Source: Crotalaria pallida | Taxonomy: Eukaryota; Streptophyta; Magnoliopsida; Fabales; Fabaceae | NCBI GenBank assembly: GCA_037953625.1 | Contig: CM075656.1 | Location: 89,981,001-90,045,000 of the forward strand | DNA length: 64,000 bases | Direction: 5' to 3' | Shown: piece after piece, positions 1 to 11,005 of the stretch | Layout of the letters: the number at the start of each line of letters is the position of its first letter | Numbering within the stretch: position 1 is the first letter of the stretch | The notes under the pieces: model-generated | The model's input: only the letters and a program-made list of their open reading frames with translations | Database searches by the model: none | Told to the model about the DNA's origin: nothing | Translations under genes and position numbers: made by a program

Positions 1-160
1 GAAAAAAAAGCTGGCCACACTCCGACAAATGAACACCTAATTCGTGCATTCACCCCAAATCATACTCTATCTCCGCAAATAAAAACGCATCAAGTTTTAT
101 TAATTAACGGAGCACTTCATTTATTAAATAAAATGGAAAAATGCTCCAAGTAATAACTAA

Positions 161-518
161 TTCATCTGTTCCTAAATATAAGATCATTTTTGGGAATTTC
201 ACGTCTATTAATAAAGTGAAATAATTTAGTTAATTGTATTAGAAATGTGAACTTTTGATATGTAATTTGAAAATTAACCCTATTACTCTCTCCGGTCCTA
301 TTTATAAGATCATTTCCTTGGTTGAAGTGAAAAACCCAAAAATGATCTTATATATAGGATCGGAGGGAGTAATATTATTGAGAATCTAAAAAGTATTAAA
401 AAAATAGGGTTGTTTGTAGAAAAAAATAATTAATGATCATTGAAAATTGGCAAAAGATCTTATAAATAAGGACAAAATAAAAGTGTTTAAAGTATGTTAT
501 ATTTAAGGACGGATGGAA
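161..518. mobile_element. Stowaway-like MITE, split by a second MITE
   Basis: The ends TTCATCTGTTCCTAAATATAAG and its inverted counterpart ending TTTAAGGACGGATGGAA are degenerate forms of the CTCCCTCCGTCC termini found all over this window. The interior matches the internal sequence shared by the copies at 30796-31069 and 43428-43698. It is interrupted by the short MITE at 286-369. Confidence 0.7.
286..369. mobile_element. 84-bp Stowaway-like MITE nested in a MITE
   Basis: It begins CTCTCTCCGGTCC, ends GGATCGGAGGGAG and is flanked by TA on both sides, the Tc1/mariner target. At 84 bp it is little more than two inverted termini. The sequence on either side resumes the MITE at 161-518, so it inserted later. 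Confidence 0.8.
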
Positions 519-1098
519 TACTTTCAAAAAGTTTATATGTTTAAATTTTTATTGTAAAGATGCTTCAAGTAATTTCTTATTCTCAATTTAATTTTTTTTA
601 ATAATAAAAATATATTCCAATCATCTCAAAAAATTGTAAAAAAAAATAAAAAATTCTCTCAAATTGTAGTTATAATACTTACAGTAACTAAAAAGTAAAA
701 ACCATATTTTCAAAACATGTGGCAGCAAGCAGAGGAAAAAAAAGGAAAAATGAATAGGCGCGTGAGATGGAGGAGTAATTGAATGAAACCCATGACCAAA
801 ATGAATGGGAATAAAAGAGGAGGCGTAGGATAAGGATGATTAAAGAGAGAGAGCAACAACAACAGGTCTGTGTGTATTGTCTGCCGTTTAGACAACCCAT
901 ATGCCACGTAATAAGGGGACTCGTATAGTAATTTGCCCCCATCCTCTCCCTCTGTAGCAACCCCATCTCACAGTCAAATTACTCGTTGACTCTGACTTTC
1001 TCTCTCCCTCCCTCTCTCTCTCTCTCTCTCATACTCATCATTCATCATCATCATCATCATCATCCCATGCCTCCCCATACCCCTCCCATCTCCCCACC
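519..1098 (+). promoter_or_regulatory. Upstream region of the first ERF gene
   Basis: AT-rich DNA to about 900, then a less AT-rich stretch directly before the gene. Two W-box cores (TTGACT, WRKY-type sites) lie close together: inverted at 972-977 and direct at 986-991. A CT-rich tract runs 999-1030 and an ATC tract 1042-1064; such tracts are common in plant core promoters and 5' UTRs. No ORF here looks real. Confidence 0.5.
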
Positions 1099-1105
1099 TA
1101 TATAA
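1099..1105 (+). promoter_or_regulatory. TATA box of the first ERF gene
   Basis: TATATAA in a C-rich context, 157 bp before the ATG at 1262. Transcription would begin near 1130, giving a 5' UTR of roughly 130 nt. Confidence 0.65.
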
Positions 1106-1261
1106 CCCCCACTCCTCTTCCCTATTTCCCTCACCATTTCCCTTCTTTCCTTCCATGTTCTCCACTCCAAAACTACTTATAATTATTAACAATTATTATT
1201 ATTACCATCATCAATCATCAATAATACACACTTGGTTCTTTTTATTGTCATTAGTAGTATT

Positions 1262-1975
1262 ATGGCGCCAAAAACGGGTACCGTGAAGGTGAATGGTGCA
1301 AAGGATGTGAAAGAGGTGCATTACAGAGGAGTGAGGAAGAGACCATGGGGAAGATATGCGGCTGAGATTAGAGATCCAGCCAAGAAGAGCCGTGTTTGGC
1401 TCGGCACCTTCGACACAGCGGAAGAGGCTGCACGTGCCTACGATGCCGCCGCACGTGACTTCCGTGGCCCAAAGGCCAAAACCAATTTCCCCCTCCCATC
1501 CATCTCAGAAAACAATACCAACAACAACAACAACAACAGCCCTAGCCAAAGCAGCACCGTCGAATCCTCCAGCCGCGATCGCGAATCGCCGGCTGTCATC
1601 TCCGATTCCTCGCCGTTGGATCTCAACTTAGCCCCTTCCGCTTCCGCCGCCGCCGCAGCTATGCGATTCCCCTTCCACCACCAGATCGCTGCCATGCCGG
1701 CCGCCAACCAGGTTTTGTTTTTTGACGCGGTCCTCCGCGGTGGGTTGGGGGGTCCATCTTCGTTCCAACGGTTCGGATTCAATTTTAATTTTAACAACAA
1801 TAATAATAATAACATTAACCATGTTTCGAACGGTGAGTTCCACGTGGCATCAGGAGCGCAGAGCAATTCAGATTCATCGTCGGTAATCGATCTGAACCAC
1901 GATGAGGGAGATCTTAAGGATGGGAGAGGGTTCGATCTTGACCTTAACCAACCTCCTCCACAAGAATATGCTTGA
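1262..1975 (+). CDS. AP2/ERF transcription factor, class II (EAR) repressor
   Basis: This encodes a 237-residue nuclear transcription factor of the ethylene-response-factor family. The AP2 DNA-binding domain (about residues 20-78) has the YRG element, the WGRYAAEIRD and WLGTFDT blocks and the AAR..RG..AKTNFP end. The Ala and Asp in AAEIRD are the ERF-type residues, predicting binding to GCC-box sites (AGCCGCC) rather than DRE. Two EAR-type repression motifs are visible: LDLNLAP at 119-125 and FDLDLNQPPP at 224-233, near the C-terminus. Group VIII (ERF3/ERF4-like) class II ERFs are known to repress through TOPLESS-type co-repressors. Low-complexity Asn tracts lie at about 85-92 and 176-185. 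The gene is intronless, as is usual. I chose the ATG at 1262 (ATGGCG context); an in-frame ATG at 1232 would add ten residues unlike the family. The paralogue in the window lies at 58824-59360 on the other strand. Confidence 0.95.
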   Translation: MAPKTGTVKVNGAKDVKEVHYRGVRKRPWGRYAAEIRDPAKKSRVWLGTFDTAEEAARAYDAAARDFRGPKAKTNFPLPSISENNTNNNNNNSPSQSSTVESSSRDRESPAVISDSSPLDLNLAPSASAAAAAMRFPFHHQIAAMPAANQVLFFDAVLRGGLGGPSSFQRFGFNFNFNNNNNNNINHVSNGEFHVASGAQSNSDSSSVIDLNHDEGDLKDGRGFDLDLNQPPPQEYA

Positions 1976-2829
1976 ACGGTTGAACCTAAATCTGATCCCG
2001 TTGGATTTTTTTTGTTTTTTTTTTTAAATTTAATTTTTGATATTTTTGCCGGATTATGAATTTCTCTTTTAATTTATCTAAAGTAGAGAAAAATAGCATC
2101 ATCCGAAAATGAAAAAAAAAAAAAAGAAAGAAAGAACGAAAGATGGCACTGTATGTGATTGTTGCCAAAAATTTTTGCGACAGAGAAACTACCGGTTGGT
2201 TTTACTCTGTTGTTCTTATATTACGAAACTGTTGTTCAGTTTTTTTTGAAGTAGTTACTACGTATCTCAGTTGTAACGTTTTAGATTTGCAGCTCAATTT
2301 TGGGGAAATGAAATGAAATGGAAAATTGGTCTATTTGACTCCGTACAAGAGTACCAGTAATACTCTGGTTACTCTCTCCATCTATGGTTACCGAAAGTTT
2401 GAAAAGTCAATAAATTAAAGGCTTTTCTAACCTAACCTACCCATAGTTTGTTAAATACCAGTGCTCTATCAATTTCTCATAATAATGTCATATGCTCCAT
2501 TGATATTCTTTAAATAGTACTTACTGTAAACATTGGATTAATTTTTTACGATGATCAAAAAATTAGTTAATATTACTAATGATTAATAATATTAGATTTA
2601 ATAAGTAATAGTAATATTAGAATTGATAATATTTGCTGTAATTTATTTTTTTAAAATTATCTTTATAATTATTATTGAGATTCTAAAATTTTGTTCATGA
2701 AATATAATTATTTGTAAAAAAATGAATCTTATAAAAAAAATAAGACTATATTAATAATTTAATGAGATTGACGACCGTCTAGGGCCTGAAATCCAAAGGA
2801 CCACAAAAAATAAAAAATCACTACTTATT
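1976..2829. other. 3' flank of the first ERF, AT-rich intergenic
   Basis: The start will be the 3' UTR (T-rich, with poly-A and poly-T runs to about 2140). A MITE-like terminus, ACTCTCTCCATCTATGG, lies near 2370 but I could not find its partner. Nothing coding is visible. Confidence 0.5.
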
Positions 2830-3536
2830 TTTCAATTTAAATTTTTAATAGCCAACAATAATTGGATAAGTAAATAAAATATACTAGTATTTTATAAGAT
2901 TATAATTTGTATGTGTATTTATATTTGCTCAAATTTTGATTTATAAATTTTACATATTTTCTTTATATAACGAGAACTCTCATATTTATTTCGCTCTTAC
3001 AATTTTTACGACTCTTTAATTTTTAATCAAATTTTAGTATAAAAATTTCACAAACTTAACATTTTATTCATTCATTAGAGGGCTTTATGTACTTGTTTTG
3101 CCTAATAGTCTAAAAAATGTTAGGACCGATTTTGTAGTCTACCATCCACCGTGTATTTGTATAATATTACTTTTAGAGAAATTTTACATTTTTCAATTTA
3201 AATTTTTAATAGCCAACAATAATTGGATAAGTAAATAAAATATACTAGTATTTTATAAGATTATAATTTGTATGTGTATTTATATTTGTTCAAATTTTGA
3301 TTTATAAATTTTACATATTTTCTTTATATAACGAGGATTCTCGTATTTATTTCGCTCTTTTATGACTCTTTAATTTTTAATCAAATTTTAGTATAAAAAT
3401 TTCACAAACTTAACATTTTATTCATTCATTAGAGGGCTTTATGTACTTGTTTTGCCTATAGTCTAAAAAATGTTAGGATCGACTTTGTAATCTATCATCC
3501 ACCATGCATTTGTATAATATTACTTTTAGGAAAATG
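2830..3536. repeat. Tandem duplication, ~360-bp unit
   Basis: Two direct copies, about 2830-3190 and 3191-3536, offset by 361 bp (for example GCCAACAATA at 2851 and 3212). They are highly similar with scattered substitutions and a few small gaps. The unit is AT-rich and noncoding. The second copy is cut short by GGAAAATGCTAAC, which resembles one end of the 9-bp-duplicating element at 45596-45736. Confidence 0.8.
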
Positions 3537-4420
3537 CTAACATGTGTCCTAAGAGCACTTGTTAAGGAACCAATAGTAGGTAGAAATTATTGGAAAATGT
3601 AATTTTTATGTTTTCGAAATAGTGATATATAAATGTGAACTTTACTAGATTTTTTCTATATGTAGTAATTACTTTTATCTAAAAGTCAACGTCTATAAAT
3701 AGATAAAGAGAAAATGATAATGTACCTACAATGTAAATGTTTTTATACTATCACTGCATTATTTACCATTCATTTGTTTAAGATCGTTGACTTTTAAATA
3801 AAAGAAATACAAGTGAACAGTAAATGATTGACTGATGGTATAAAAAATTTTACATCATCAATACATACTCATTTGAAATAAATGGTGGATAATACCGATA
3901 GTATAAAAAAATTTACACCGTCGATACATTATCTATTTTCTCTTTTAAAATATGGTTTATAATTCATAGATTAGCAAAATCCTCAAATGAAATATGATTT
4001 TAATTTCAATTATTTTAATTTTACCGTGTACGTATATGTATAAGATAATCGTAAAAGATACACATGGTTTGGAAAGTTTTTTTAAGCTGGATTTGGAAAG
4101 TTAAAACATTAATTTTTTGTTCTAGATGTGTTTTGGAAAGCTGAAACATATTTTTTTATACATAAAATTAAAATTTGTTTATATGTGTGTGTGACATGAG
4201 GAAGTTAGAATTCTCTTTTAATTTTGATGTTGTTTCTCTTAATTCAACCGATCTTCTAGGTAATAATTTAATATACTTTTATTTATTACATAATAATATA
4301 TCATTTATGCAAATTTCAACTCATTTCATTCATTGTCTTTATTTTATTTATGATTAATAATAATATTTTCAAATATTTAACTACTATCTTTTGTATAGAA
4401 CGAACCTCGGGAGAAGTAGA
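3537..4420. other. AT-rich intergenic with an element remnant
   Basis: The first ~100 bp (TGCTAACATGTGTCCTAAG onward) resemble 33178-33250 and the small element at 45596-45736. The segments near 3730-3930 contain several similar inverted pieces around ACATTGTAAATG and TTTACACCGTCG. No gene is seen. Confidence 0.4.
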
Positions 4421-4486
4421 GTATGTTTGGTTATCGGTCCCAAAATCAATTTTAACTCCAAAATTACGTTGGAACATAAACAACTA

Positions 4487-4783
4487 CTCCCTCTGTCCCT
4501 TAATATAAGTTATTTTTACATAATTCACGCAGATTAAGAAAAATAATTATTACTCTCAAATTTATAAAAAGATTTGTTGTCATTTCAAGGTTACCCCTAT
4601 TTAAAACTTTACAACTCTATTCATTTCTCTCTCTATTGTAATTATTACCCTATCACCCCTATGTAATTATGAGGGATGTATTTGGAATAAACTCTTTAAT
4701 ACTACTTAAATATTTTAAAACGATTTATAAAAAGGGACATCAATTCTATGAAAATGGTGCCCTATATTAAGGGACGGAGGGAG
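4487..4783. mobile_element. Stowaway-like MITE
   Basis: Termini CTCCCTCTGTCCCTTAATA and TATTAAGGGACGGAGGGAG are inverted repeats flanked by TA. It sits inside the hAT-like MITE. Confidence 0.85.
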
Positions 4784-4822
4784 TATTAATAATGTTGACA
4801 TTCCAGAATTGATTATGAGCTA

Positions 4823-5098
4823 CTCCCTTCGTTCCTATTTATCTGTCATATTTCAAACAAAACACATCATTTAAGAAATGCAATCATTACTTAGATTTCC
4901 AATACATTAATTATGTTTTTTCACACTATACCCTTTTTCTTTCTATAATCACTACTTGTCTTTCACTACTTACGAAAACCAATATCCAATTAAATAGGGG
5001 TAGACATGGAAAGTAAAATTTATTATACCTTAAAATAATCAAAAGAACAAATAAAAAAAAACTTCTTCAAAAATAACAATTAAATAGAAACGGAAAAA
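4823..5098. mobile_element. Stowaway-like MITE
   Basis: The left end CTCCCTTCGTTCCTATTTA pairs with a degenerate right end TAAATAGAAACGGAAAAAA. TA flanks are present. It is the second insert in the hAT-like MITE. Confidence 0.7.
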
Positions 5099-5126
5099 AT
5101 AACTCACAGCATAACCAAACATGCAC

Positions 5127-5440
5127 TTATTTTATTTGTTACTTTAATAATTCAATTGAATTCAATGGGATGGGAGGAAAGAAATGAGAGAGAATGGAAA
5201 AAGGTTGATGATGACGTGGGTGTGAAGCCAAACCGAATGGATAGGACTTTAGGAGCGTACAGTACTACGACTTGGTGTTGGTTAGTGGTGTGTATGATTG
5301 ATGGAGATTCACGTGACAGGTGCCTCTGCGTTGAATTTTGGTTACTTGTTTGGCCACTGCCATTGGTGTGCGGGGTATAACTAAGAGACAGGTGGCCGCC
5401 ACTTTGGCATCTACCTCCCAAAGAGTAATATCACTCAAAA
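5127..5440. other. Low-copy, less AT-rich island
   Basis: About 5160-5420 stands out from its surroundings by GC content. It contains an ACGTG core (TTCACGTGACAG near 5309). Open frames exist on both strands but show no domain and no codon pattern I trust. Confidence 0.4.
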
Positions 5441-5469
5441 TAAGAATCATTCTAAAATTTTTATGTCAA

Positions 5470-6300
5470 TTTCTAACACACGTAATAAAGTTGTAAAGTT
5501 TTGATATTTTATTTATGAGATCCAATAAATTTTTGACAACTATATTAATTTGCTACATCAAATTATTATTTTTTTCCATTTTGGGTTTAATATTTTTATT
5601 TTCAATTTAAATCTTTATCCTATTGCTAAAATACCCTTTTCATTTATCTAATCTATCTTCTTCAAAACATATGGCTGTCAAAGTCTCAAGTATCCAGAGA
5701 AGATGAAGCACCCATTCATCCTCTCATTTCTATAATCTATTTTCTTCAACACAAAGGCTCTCATTTAAACAGTGGCCACCAAACTCCAACACATCAAAGC
5801 AATGGCCAGTGAGGGAGAGTGGCAGAACACAAACAGAATCACAACACCGTGAACCCATGTTGGCATAACAGAGAATATGAAGTCTTGACTCATTATTTAG
5901 GTTTGGGTGTTTGGTTGTGGTTGAAGCCACCACAAACATGAGAACAAGAAAGATTGTGATAGATCTAAGGTTTGAAAGGTGGTGATCGATCAATATTTGG
6001 ATGGCAACGGAATGAGAGGTAAGACAGTGACAACCGGGATGTTGGATGGCGCTGTTACTATGGAAGGTGGAGGGGTAAAAGAATCGTATAAGATCTTGTG
6101 CCGCTGCAGAAGAGTGAAAAAATTAAATTGGACCCGAATGAAAAATGTTTGATTAACCAAGGCTATAGTGCAATAAAATAATATTTATCATTTAAAAAAT
6201 AAAAAATAAAATGATATGTCATTAATATAGCATTTGTCATTCAATCATTGATCAACATTGATACGATATTAAAACCTTACAACTTTTTAAGGTTTCAAAG
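5470..6300. other. Segment with weak inverted flanks and gene-like interior
   Basis: AAGTTGTAAAGTTTTGATAT near 5490 is repeated inverted near 6265-6290 as ATATTAAAACCTTACAACTT, with further similarity inward for about 100 bp. The interior, 5640-6120, has more balanced composition than either flank and no intact ORF of recognisable family. It could be a transposon that captured host sequence, or coincidence. Confidence 0.3.
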
Positions 6301-6304
6301 CAAT

Positions 6305-6560
6305 GCCCAATTTTTATAGGCTTTTCCAATAGAATGCTTAATAAATAATTTTAAGAAAAATTGTTGTTTAATATATTAGGTTGTTATGTTTTAAATTTTA
6401 ATAAAAAAAATAACCTTTTCACTCGAAATAAGAATCATTTTAAAATTTTTATTGGCTTTTCTAATAGAATACTTAAAAAATAATTTTTACATGAGAAAAA
6501 TAGTTGTTTAATATATTAAGATGTGATGTTTAGATTGTAATAAAAAAAATATTTTTAAGA
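6305..6560. repeat. Tandem repeat, ~134-bp unit, two copies
   Basis: The run beginning TTTTTATAGGCTTTTCCAATAG and continuing through TTGTTGTTTAATATATTAGG recurs from about 6440 with TTGGCTTTTCTAATAG and AGTTGTTTAATATATTAAG. It is noncoding. AT-rich DNA without features continues to about 7440, apart from poly-T runs. Confidence 0.6.
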
Positions 6561-7444
6561 TTTTTAATGTGATATAAGTATACGTAAAAACATAAATTTT
6601 GATTTTGATTTTGATTTTTTTATTTTACTTTTTTTTTTATAGGTAAAATTTCTTGACAAAGATGAAGGAAACAAGATTAAAGTTTTTTATCTTTATCATC
6701 AGCACATATGTGAATAAGAATTGTAGTATAGCAAATCACCTCGATCAAACTAACTAGCTTCATTTTTTTTTTTTATGCTACAGAACTTGCTTCATATTTT
6801 TACAAACCATTTCCCTTTTTTTTCCTTATATGGATTATGGATGTGGTTATTTCTTTTTTTTTTTTGGTGAACGGATGTGGTTATTTCTATCTATGCAAAG
6901 AAAATGAAAATAAAAAGTAAATAAATAACATGTTCCGCTTTTTTTTTTTGTTAGGCGATGCTATTAGGAAGGACCATTCATTTGGTAGAAATTGCTATTC
7001 GGAACAAAATTCTCCGTGTACTAATTTTTCTTCTTTTTCTAGTGACAGGAGACAAAGCAGATTGTATTCAATTTTGTGAGTTTAATAATCTCCCACTTAA
7101 GTACTTTATTATTTTTTTAAATAATAACTTCATTAATAAATTATCGAATTTTTTAACCTTGATCCTAAGAGTCAATGACAAAAACTTAAAAATGAATAAG
7201 TTTTATTAAAAAGTGATGCATTAAAGGAATAAAAAGATTTTGTATTTAATTTCTTAGTAAAAAATATTCACTTTTAAATTTTTATTTTCAACCTTTAAAA
7301 TTGAGGATTGAAATTATTTTTTTTTTAAAATTATTTACTACTACTTGGTTACAAAGATAATTATATATATACCTAGAGTTTTTATGGTCTTAACAAAAAG
7401 GGAAAAAAATGTACGGTGCAAATGATTTAGTTTCTTAATCAATA

Positions 7445-7740
7445 CTCCCTTCGTCTCATTATCTTGGTAAAAGTCAAACAAGTCAATGAAAATAAAAAAG
7501 TATCTATTTAATATAATGTATGATTCACTTATTAATTACAAATTGATATCATACAAATTTTCATATCATTACAATTAATACATATTGCAATATTGTCTCC
7601 AAAAAAAATCTTTAAATATGTTTTCTTTACTTACTTATCAATCATCGATACAATATACAATCTTTAAGATTTTTCATTTTTTTTACTTTCATATGGAACA
7701 AATTCTACATTTTTTTACCAAGATAATGAGACGAAAGGAG
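7445..7740. mobile_element. Stowaway-like MITE, TCTCATTATCTTGG subfamily
   Basis: Ends CTCCCTTCGTCTCATTATCT and AGATAATGAGACGAAAGGAG are inverted repeats flanked by TA. The TIR extends with CTTGGTAAAA, which differs from the common TATTTATAAG form. Confidence 0.85.
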
Positions 7741-8125
7741 TACTATTTAGCTTGTTGGTGGAGTAAATACACAATATTCATCTGCGCAATTGCATGACTA
7801 ATTCATTCTTATATCAACTAGGTACTCTTGATATCAACATATTATCCATTCCCATAAATTAGGGATTCAATCCACGATCATATATTTAAAAGACACAAAT
7901 TTTGTTCATATGTGTTAGTCTTCATTGGTTAAAAAAGCATTTCTTTTATTTAAAATTTATTTTTATTAAAGTGGATCATAAAAAGTTAAAAAAAACAATT
8001 ATGCGAAAGAGAATTAAAAATATTATTTAAGAAATTGTGGATTATTGACCGATTGAGACATTGAGTAACCTCTTAAAAAATTATATTAAAACTCTTGCTA
8101 AATACGTTATCCGTAATATTAAATA

Positions 8126-9138
8126 GGCTTATTCATGTCAGTTGCCCCAGTAGTTTGCACCTATTTTGTCAGACGCCCTTTAACGTTATTTTTCAACAAA
8201 TATACCCCTTCAGTTTGCTCCGGTGAGCCATATACCCCTGCATGCCATTTCCGGCCACCGGTGCTGACGTGGACCTCCGGAGTCAGTAAGTGGTAAAAAT
8301 AGGAGCCCTTGTAGTTTGAGTTTTTTTTTGTCAGATACCCCTATATATAACTTCAAAAATTCATATCTTTTAAAACGTAAGTCCAAAAATACAAATTTTA
8401 TGTCAAAACGATCGTATTGAAATATACAATTTTAATATGTAATTATTTTACTTTTATGGATAGTTTTGTAAAAAATAAAATTTGGGTAATTTTCTATACG
8501 AATTTTGAATTTATGAATTATTAAAAATAATTTATGAATTGGATTGAACTAGTTTTTATTGTAGTTTGACATAAAAATCATTAGTTTTGCCTATGTCAGT
8601 CTCCGATGATTTTAAATTTAGTTTTTTTTTAGATTTTTTATTAGTTTTTTACAATTTATTTTTAAAAGCCAAACTCGTGATTTTTATAATCCTCAAACTA
8701 TAATAAAAACTAGTGCAATCCAATTCATAAATTATTTTTAATAATTCATAAATTCAAAATTCGTATAGAAAATTGCCCAAAAAACAATTTTTTACAAAAC
8801 TATCCATAAAAATAAAATAGTTACATTTTAAAATTCTATATTTCAATATGATCGTTTTGACATAAAATTTGTAATTTTTGGACTTATGGTTTAAAAGATA
8901 TGAATTTTTGAAGTTATATATAGGGGTACCTCACAAAAAAAACTCAAACTACAAGTGCTCCTATTTTTACCACTTGCTGACTCCGGCGGTCCACATCAGC
9001 ACCGGTGGCCGAAAATGGCATGCAGGGGTATATGGCTCACCGGAGCAAACTGTAGGGGTATATTTGTTGAAAAATAAAGTTAAAGGACACCTGACAAAAT
9101 AAGTGCAAACTACAGAGGCACCTAACATAAATAAACCC
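8126..9138. mobile_element. 1-kb fold-back element (two ~480-bp inverted arms)
   Basis: The left half (8126 to about 8595) recurs almost completely in inverted orientation from about 8660 to 9138, around a short A/T-rich centre. The ends are GGCTTATTCATGTCA and, inverted, GGGTTTATTTATGTTAGG. ATTAAATA lies immediately outside both ends (8118-8125 and 9139-9146), a 7-8 bp target duplication that fits hAT or an eroded MULE site. ORFs over this region are by-products of the palindrome. A transcript crossing it would fold into long double-stranded RNA. Confidence 0.85.
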
Positions 9139-9146
9139 ATTAAATA

Positions 9147-10020
9147 AGCATATGCAAAAGTGCTCATATTGAAAGATTGAAAAATGGAATCAAAAAGGCT
9201 GAACCTAATCATGGTTAATATGAAGAAGAAACAGTTGAACGTGGTCCAGTGTGGGCTGAGTCGTAGCCAGACAAGTTCTTCAAACGTTGCTATCACCGGC
9301 CATTTTGTACGATTTTGAATAAACAAATAAGGAGACGTCTGCCGTAGGAATATTTAGCATAGTGGTGTTCCTTTTGTCACTGCTAGTAATAGCAATTCGG
9401 GTGGGCGGATGGGTATTGCCCATGAATATCAAAAGCTCATTTTTTTGGCAGCGAACATATTTAGGGCAGAAAATTCATGATTTGTCCGCCCTAAATGCGG
9501 GTAAGGCATGTCCATGGGCAGCCAATTTAAATAATAAAAAATTAAAAAAATCATATATTCTATCTTTAAAATTCATAAAATGTACAGTAAGATTGTATAA
9601 CATATAAATGTTTACACTCAAAATTCATAAAAACGTAATAATAAAGTTTGATACCCGACAAAAAGATGTAGGGAGGCTCCTAATTGTGCAGCTCCTATTT
9701 TTTATTTTTTTAAACTAAATAATGGGCGGCCCGTGGACAGTCCACCGTCAGCCCAATGATGTCCGACAAAAGAAATGGGCATGACGGGCAGGATCCATTA
9801 TAAAATTGGACTAAAAAATATTTCACTGTCCAAAAAAATGAAGGGCGAACGACGGGACCCATTGGCATGCAAAATTCGTTCGTTGACAGGTTTTATTCAA
9901 GTGAATTAGGCAGGCCACAAAACAAGAAATTCAATAGTAATATATTTGTGTAAACCATAAAACCATACATGCACTCACACTAGAAAAAATTAAAATCAAT
10001 GCATTACATCTTGGCATGTA
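9147..10020. other. Intergenic with hAT-like G/C-run fragments
   Basis: Blocks such as GGGCGGATGGGTATTGCCC (about 9400) and GGGCGGCCCGTGGACAGTCC (about 9724) resemble the G-run termini of non-autonomous hAT elements, but I could not pair ends or find a target duplication. No gene is seen. Confidence 0.3.
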
Positions 10021-10587
10021 GGGATGGCAATGGAAGACTGCAAATGAGGATCCCCGCGGAAAACGCCCTGTTATGGTACCCGAGTTTGAGGATTTTTCTC
10101 CGGCGGGGGCGGGAATGGGGGGATTTTTCCCCGAACAAATTTTGGGGCAGGGAAAGGGATTCGTTCCCCCGTCCATGCGAATTCCTCATCCCCGATAATT
10201 TTACTCATATGCCCTTAAATATTTAGGCTTTATATAGTTAAAAAATAGGTTTTTTAGTAACTTCACATATATTATTATAATTATAATTATTATTATTAAC
10301 TATTATTTTAATGATTTTTTTAAATTGAATCTCTTGAATTTTAACGATTATTTTTCTGTAGTGTACAAGTTTAAAAATGCTATTCGACGTTGTGAATTTT
10401 ATAACAGGTCAAATTGAAGTTAGGTTCCTTGTGAGGACCCGTGGAAACCCGTGGGATGGTGGGGAATGGGGATGGGGGCTAATCAACCCCCGACATGGGG
10501 AATGAGGATGGGGATGGGGGACCAATGAGACCCGAGGATGGGGAATGAGAAAGGTTTGCCCGAGCGTTTTCCGCCCCGTTGCTATCC
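10021..10587. mobile_element. Non-autonomous hAT-like element
   Basis: Begins GGGATGGCAATGG and ends CCCCGTTGCTATCC, imperfect inverted termini. Both subterminal regions are rich in GGGGATGGGG and CCCCG blocks in opposite orientation, around an AT-rich core. GGCATG lies just outside both ends, a possible partial 8-bp duplication. It is noncoding. Confidence 0.5.
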
Positions 10588-10759
10588 GGCATGCCATCCT
10601 TTCTCCCCTATAAGATAAAAATACAACGAAAATGCTAGCAATTATTTTATTGTACTTTGTAACATTGTTTAAGGCGATAAAAACATTATTATTGATAAAT
10701 AGTAAGCTTAACACAATAATATTTTTTTTATGAATAAAGAATTTATTGAGGAAAATTAA

Positions 10760-10890
10760 AAGTACCACGGTTTGATTCCCCGCAACAACGTTGAGAGAGG
10801 AATAAAACCTTAACCCCGGGACCCCCTCGAACTGAATTAGTCGGCCCAGTGGGCCGGATACCAGGGCGCAAACCAAAAACCAACAAAAAT
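10760..10890 (+). mobile_element. SINE-like element
   Basis: GGTTTGATTCCCC at about 10769 fits a pol III B-box (GGTTCGANTCC). About 100 bp of G/C-rich SINE-like body follow, ending at an A-rich tail AAACCAAAAACCAACAAAAA. The A-box side is degenerate and the 5' end is unclear. I remember similar SINE bodies from legumes. Confidence 0.5.
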
Positions 10891-11005
10891 ATAGGAAGTT
10901 AGGGAAGACCCTGAAAGCATTTTTAAAGAGTTCAAATATTAAAACAAAAAAGTAAATATATTTTTACTAAATACTAACCTCCACGTACAGCCAGGATTTA
11001 GCTTT

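Larger units (their letters stand above)
4421..5126. mobile_element. hAT-like MITE carrying two Stowaway-like MITEs
   Basis: The ends GTATGTTTGGTTAT and ATAACCAAACATGCAC form inverted termini. With the two inserts (4487-4783 and 4823-5098) removed, about 133 bp of original element remain, close in length and sequence to the uninterrupted copy at 39575-39702. I assign hAT-like status only on terminus style; I found no clear 8-bp duplication. Confidence 0.6.

Noticed and set aside
8967..9326. 119-codon - strand frame
   Set aside because: Most of it runs through one arm of the fold-back element, and the same peptide pieces appear from the opposite arm.
10409..10876. 155-codon - strand frame
   Set aside because: It crosses the end of a hAT-like element, AT-rich spacer and a SINE. 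The HPHPHSP repeats come from GGGGATGGGG blocks.
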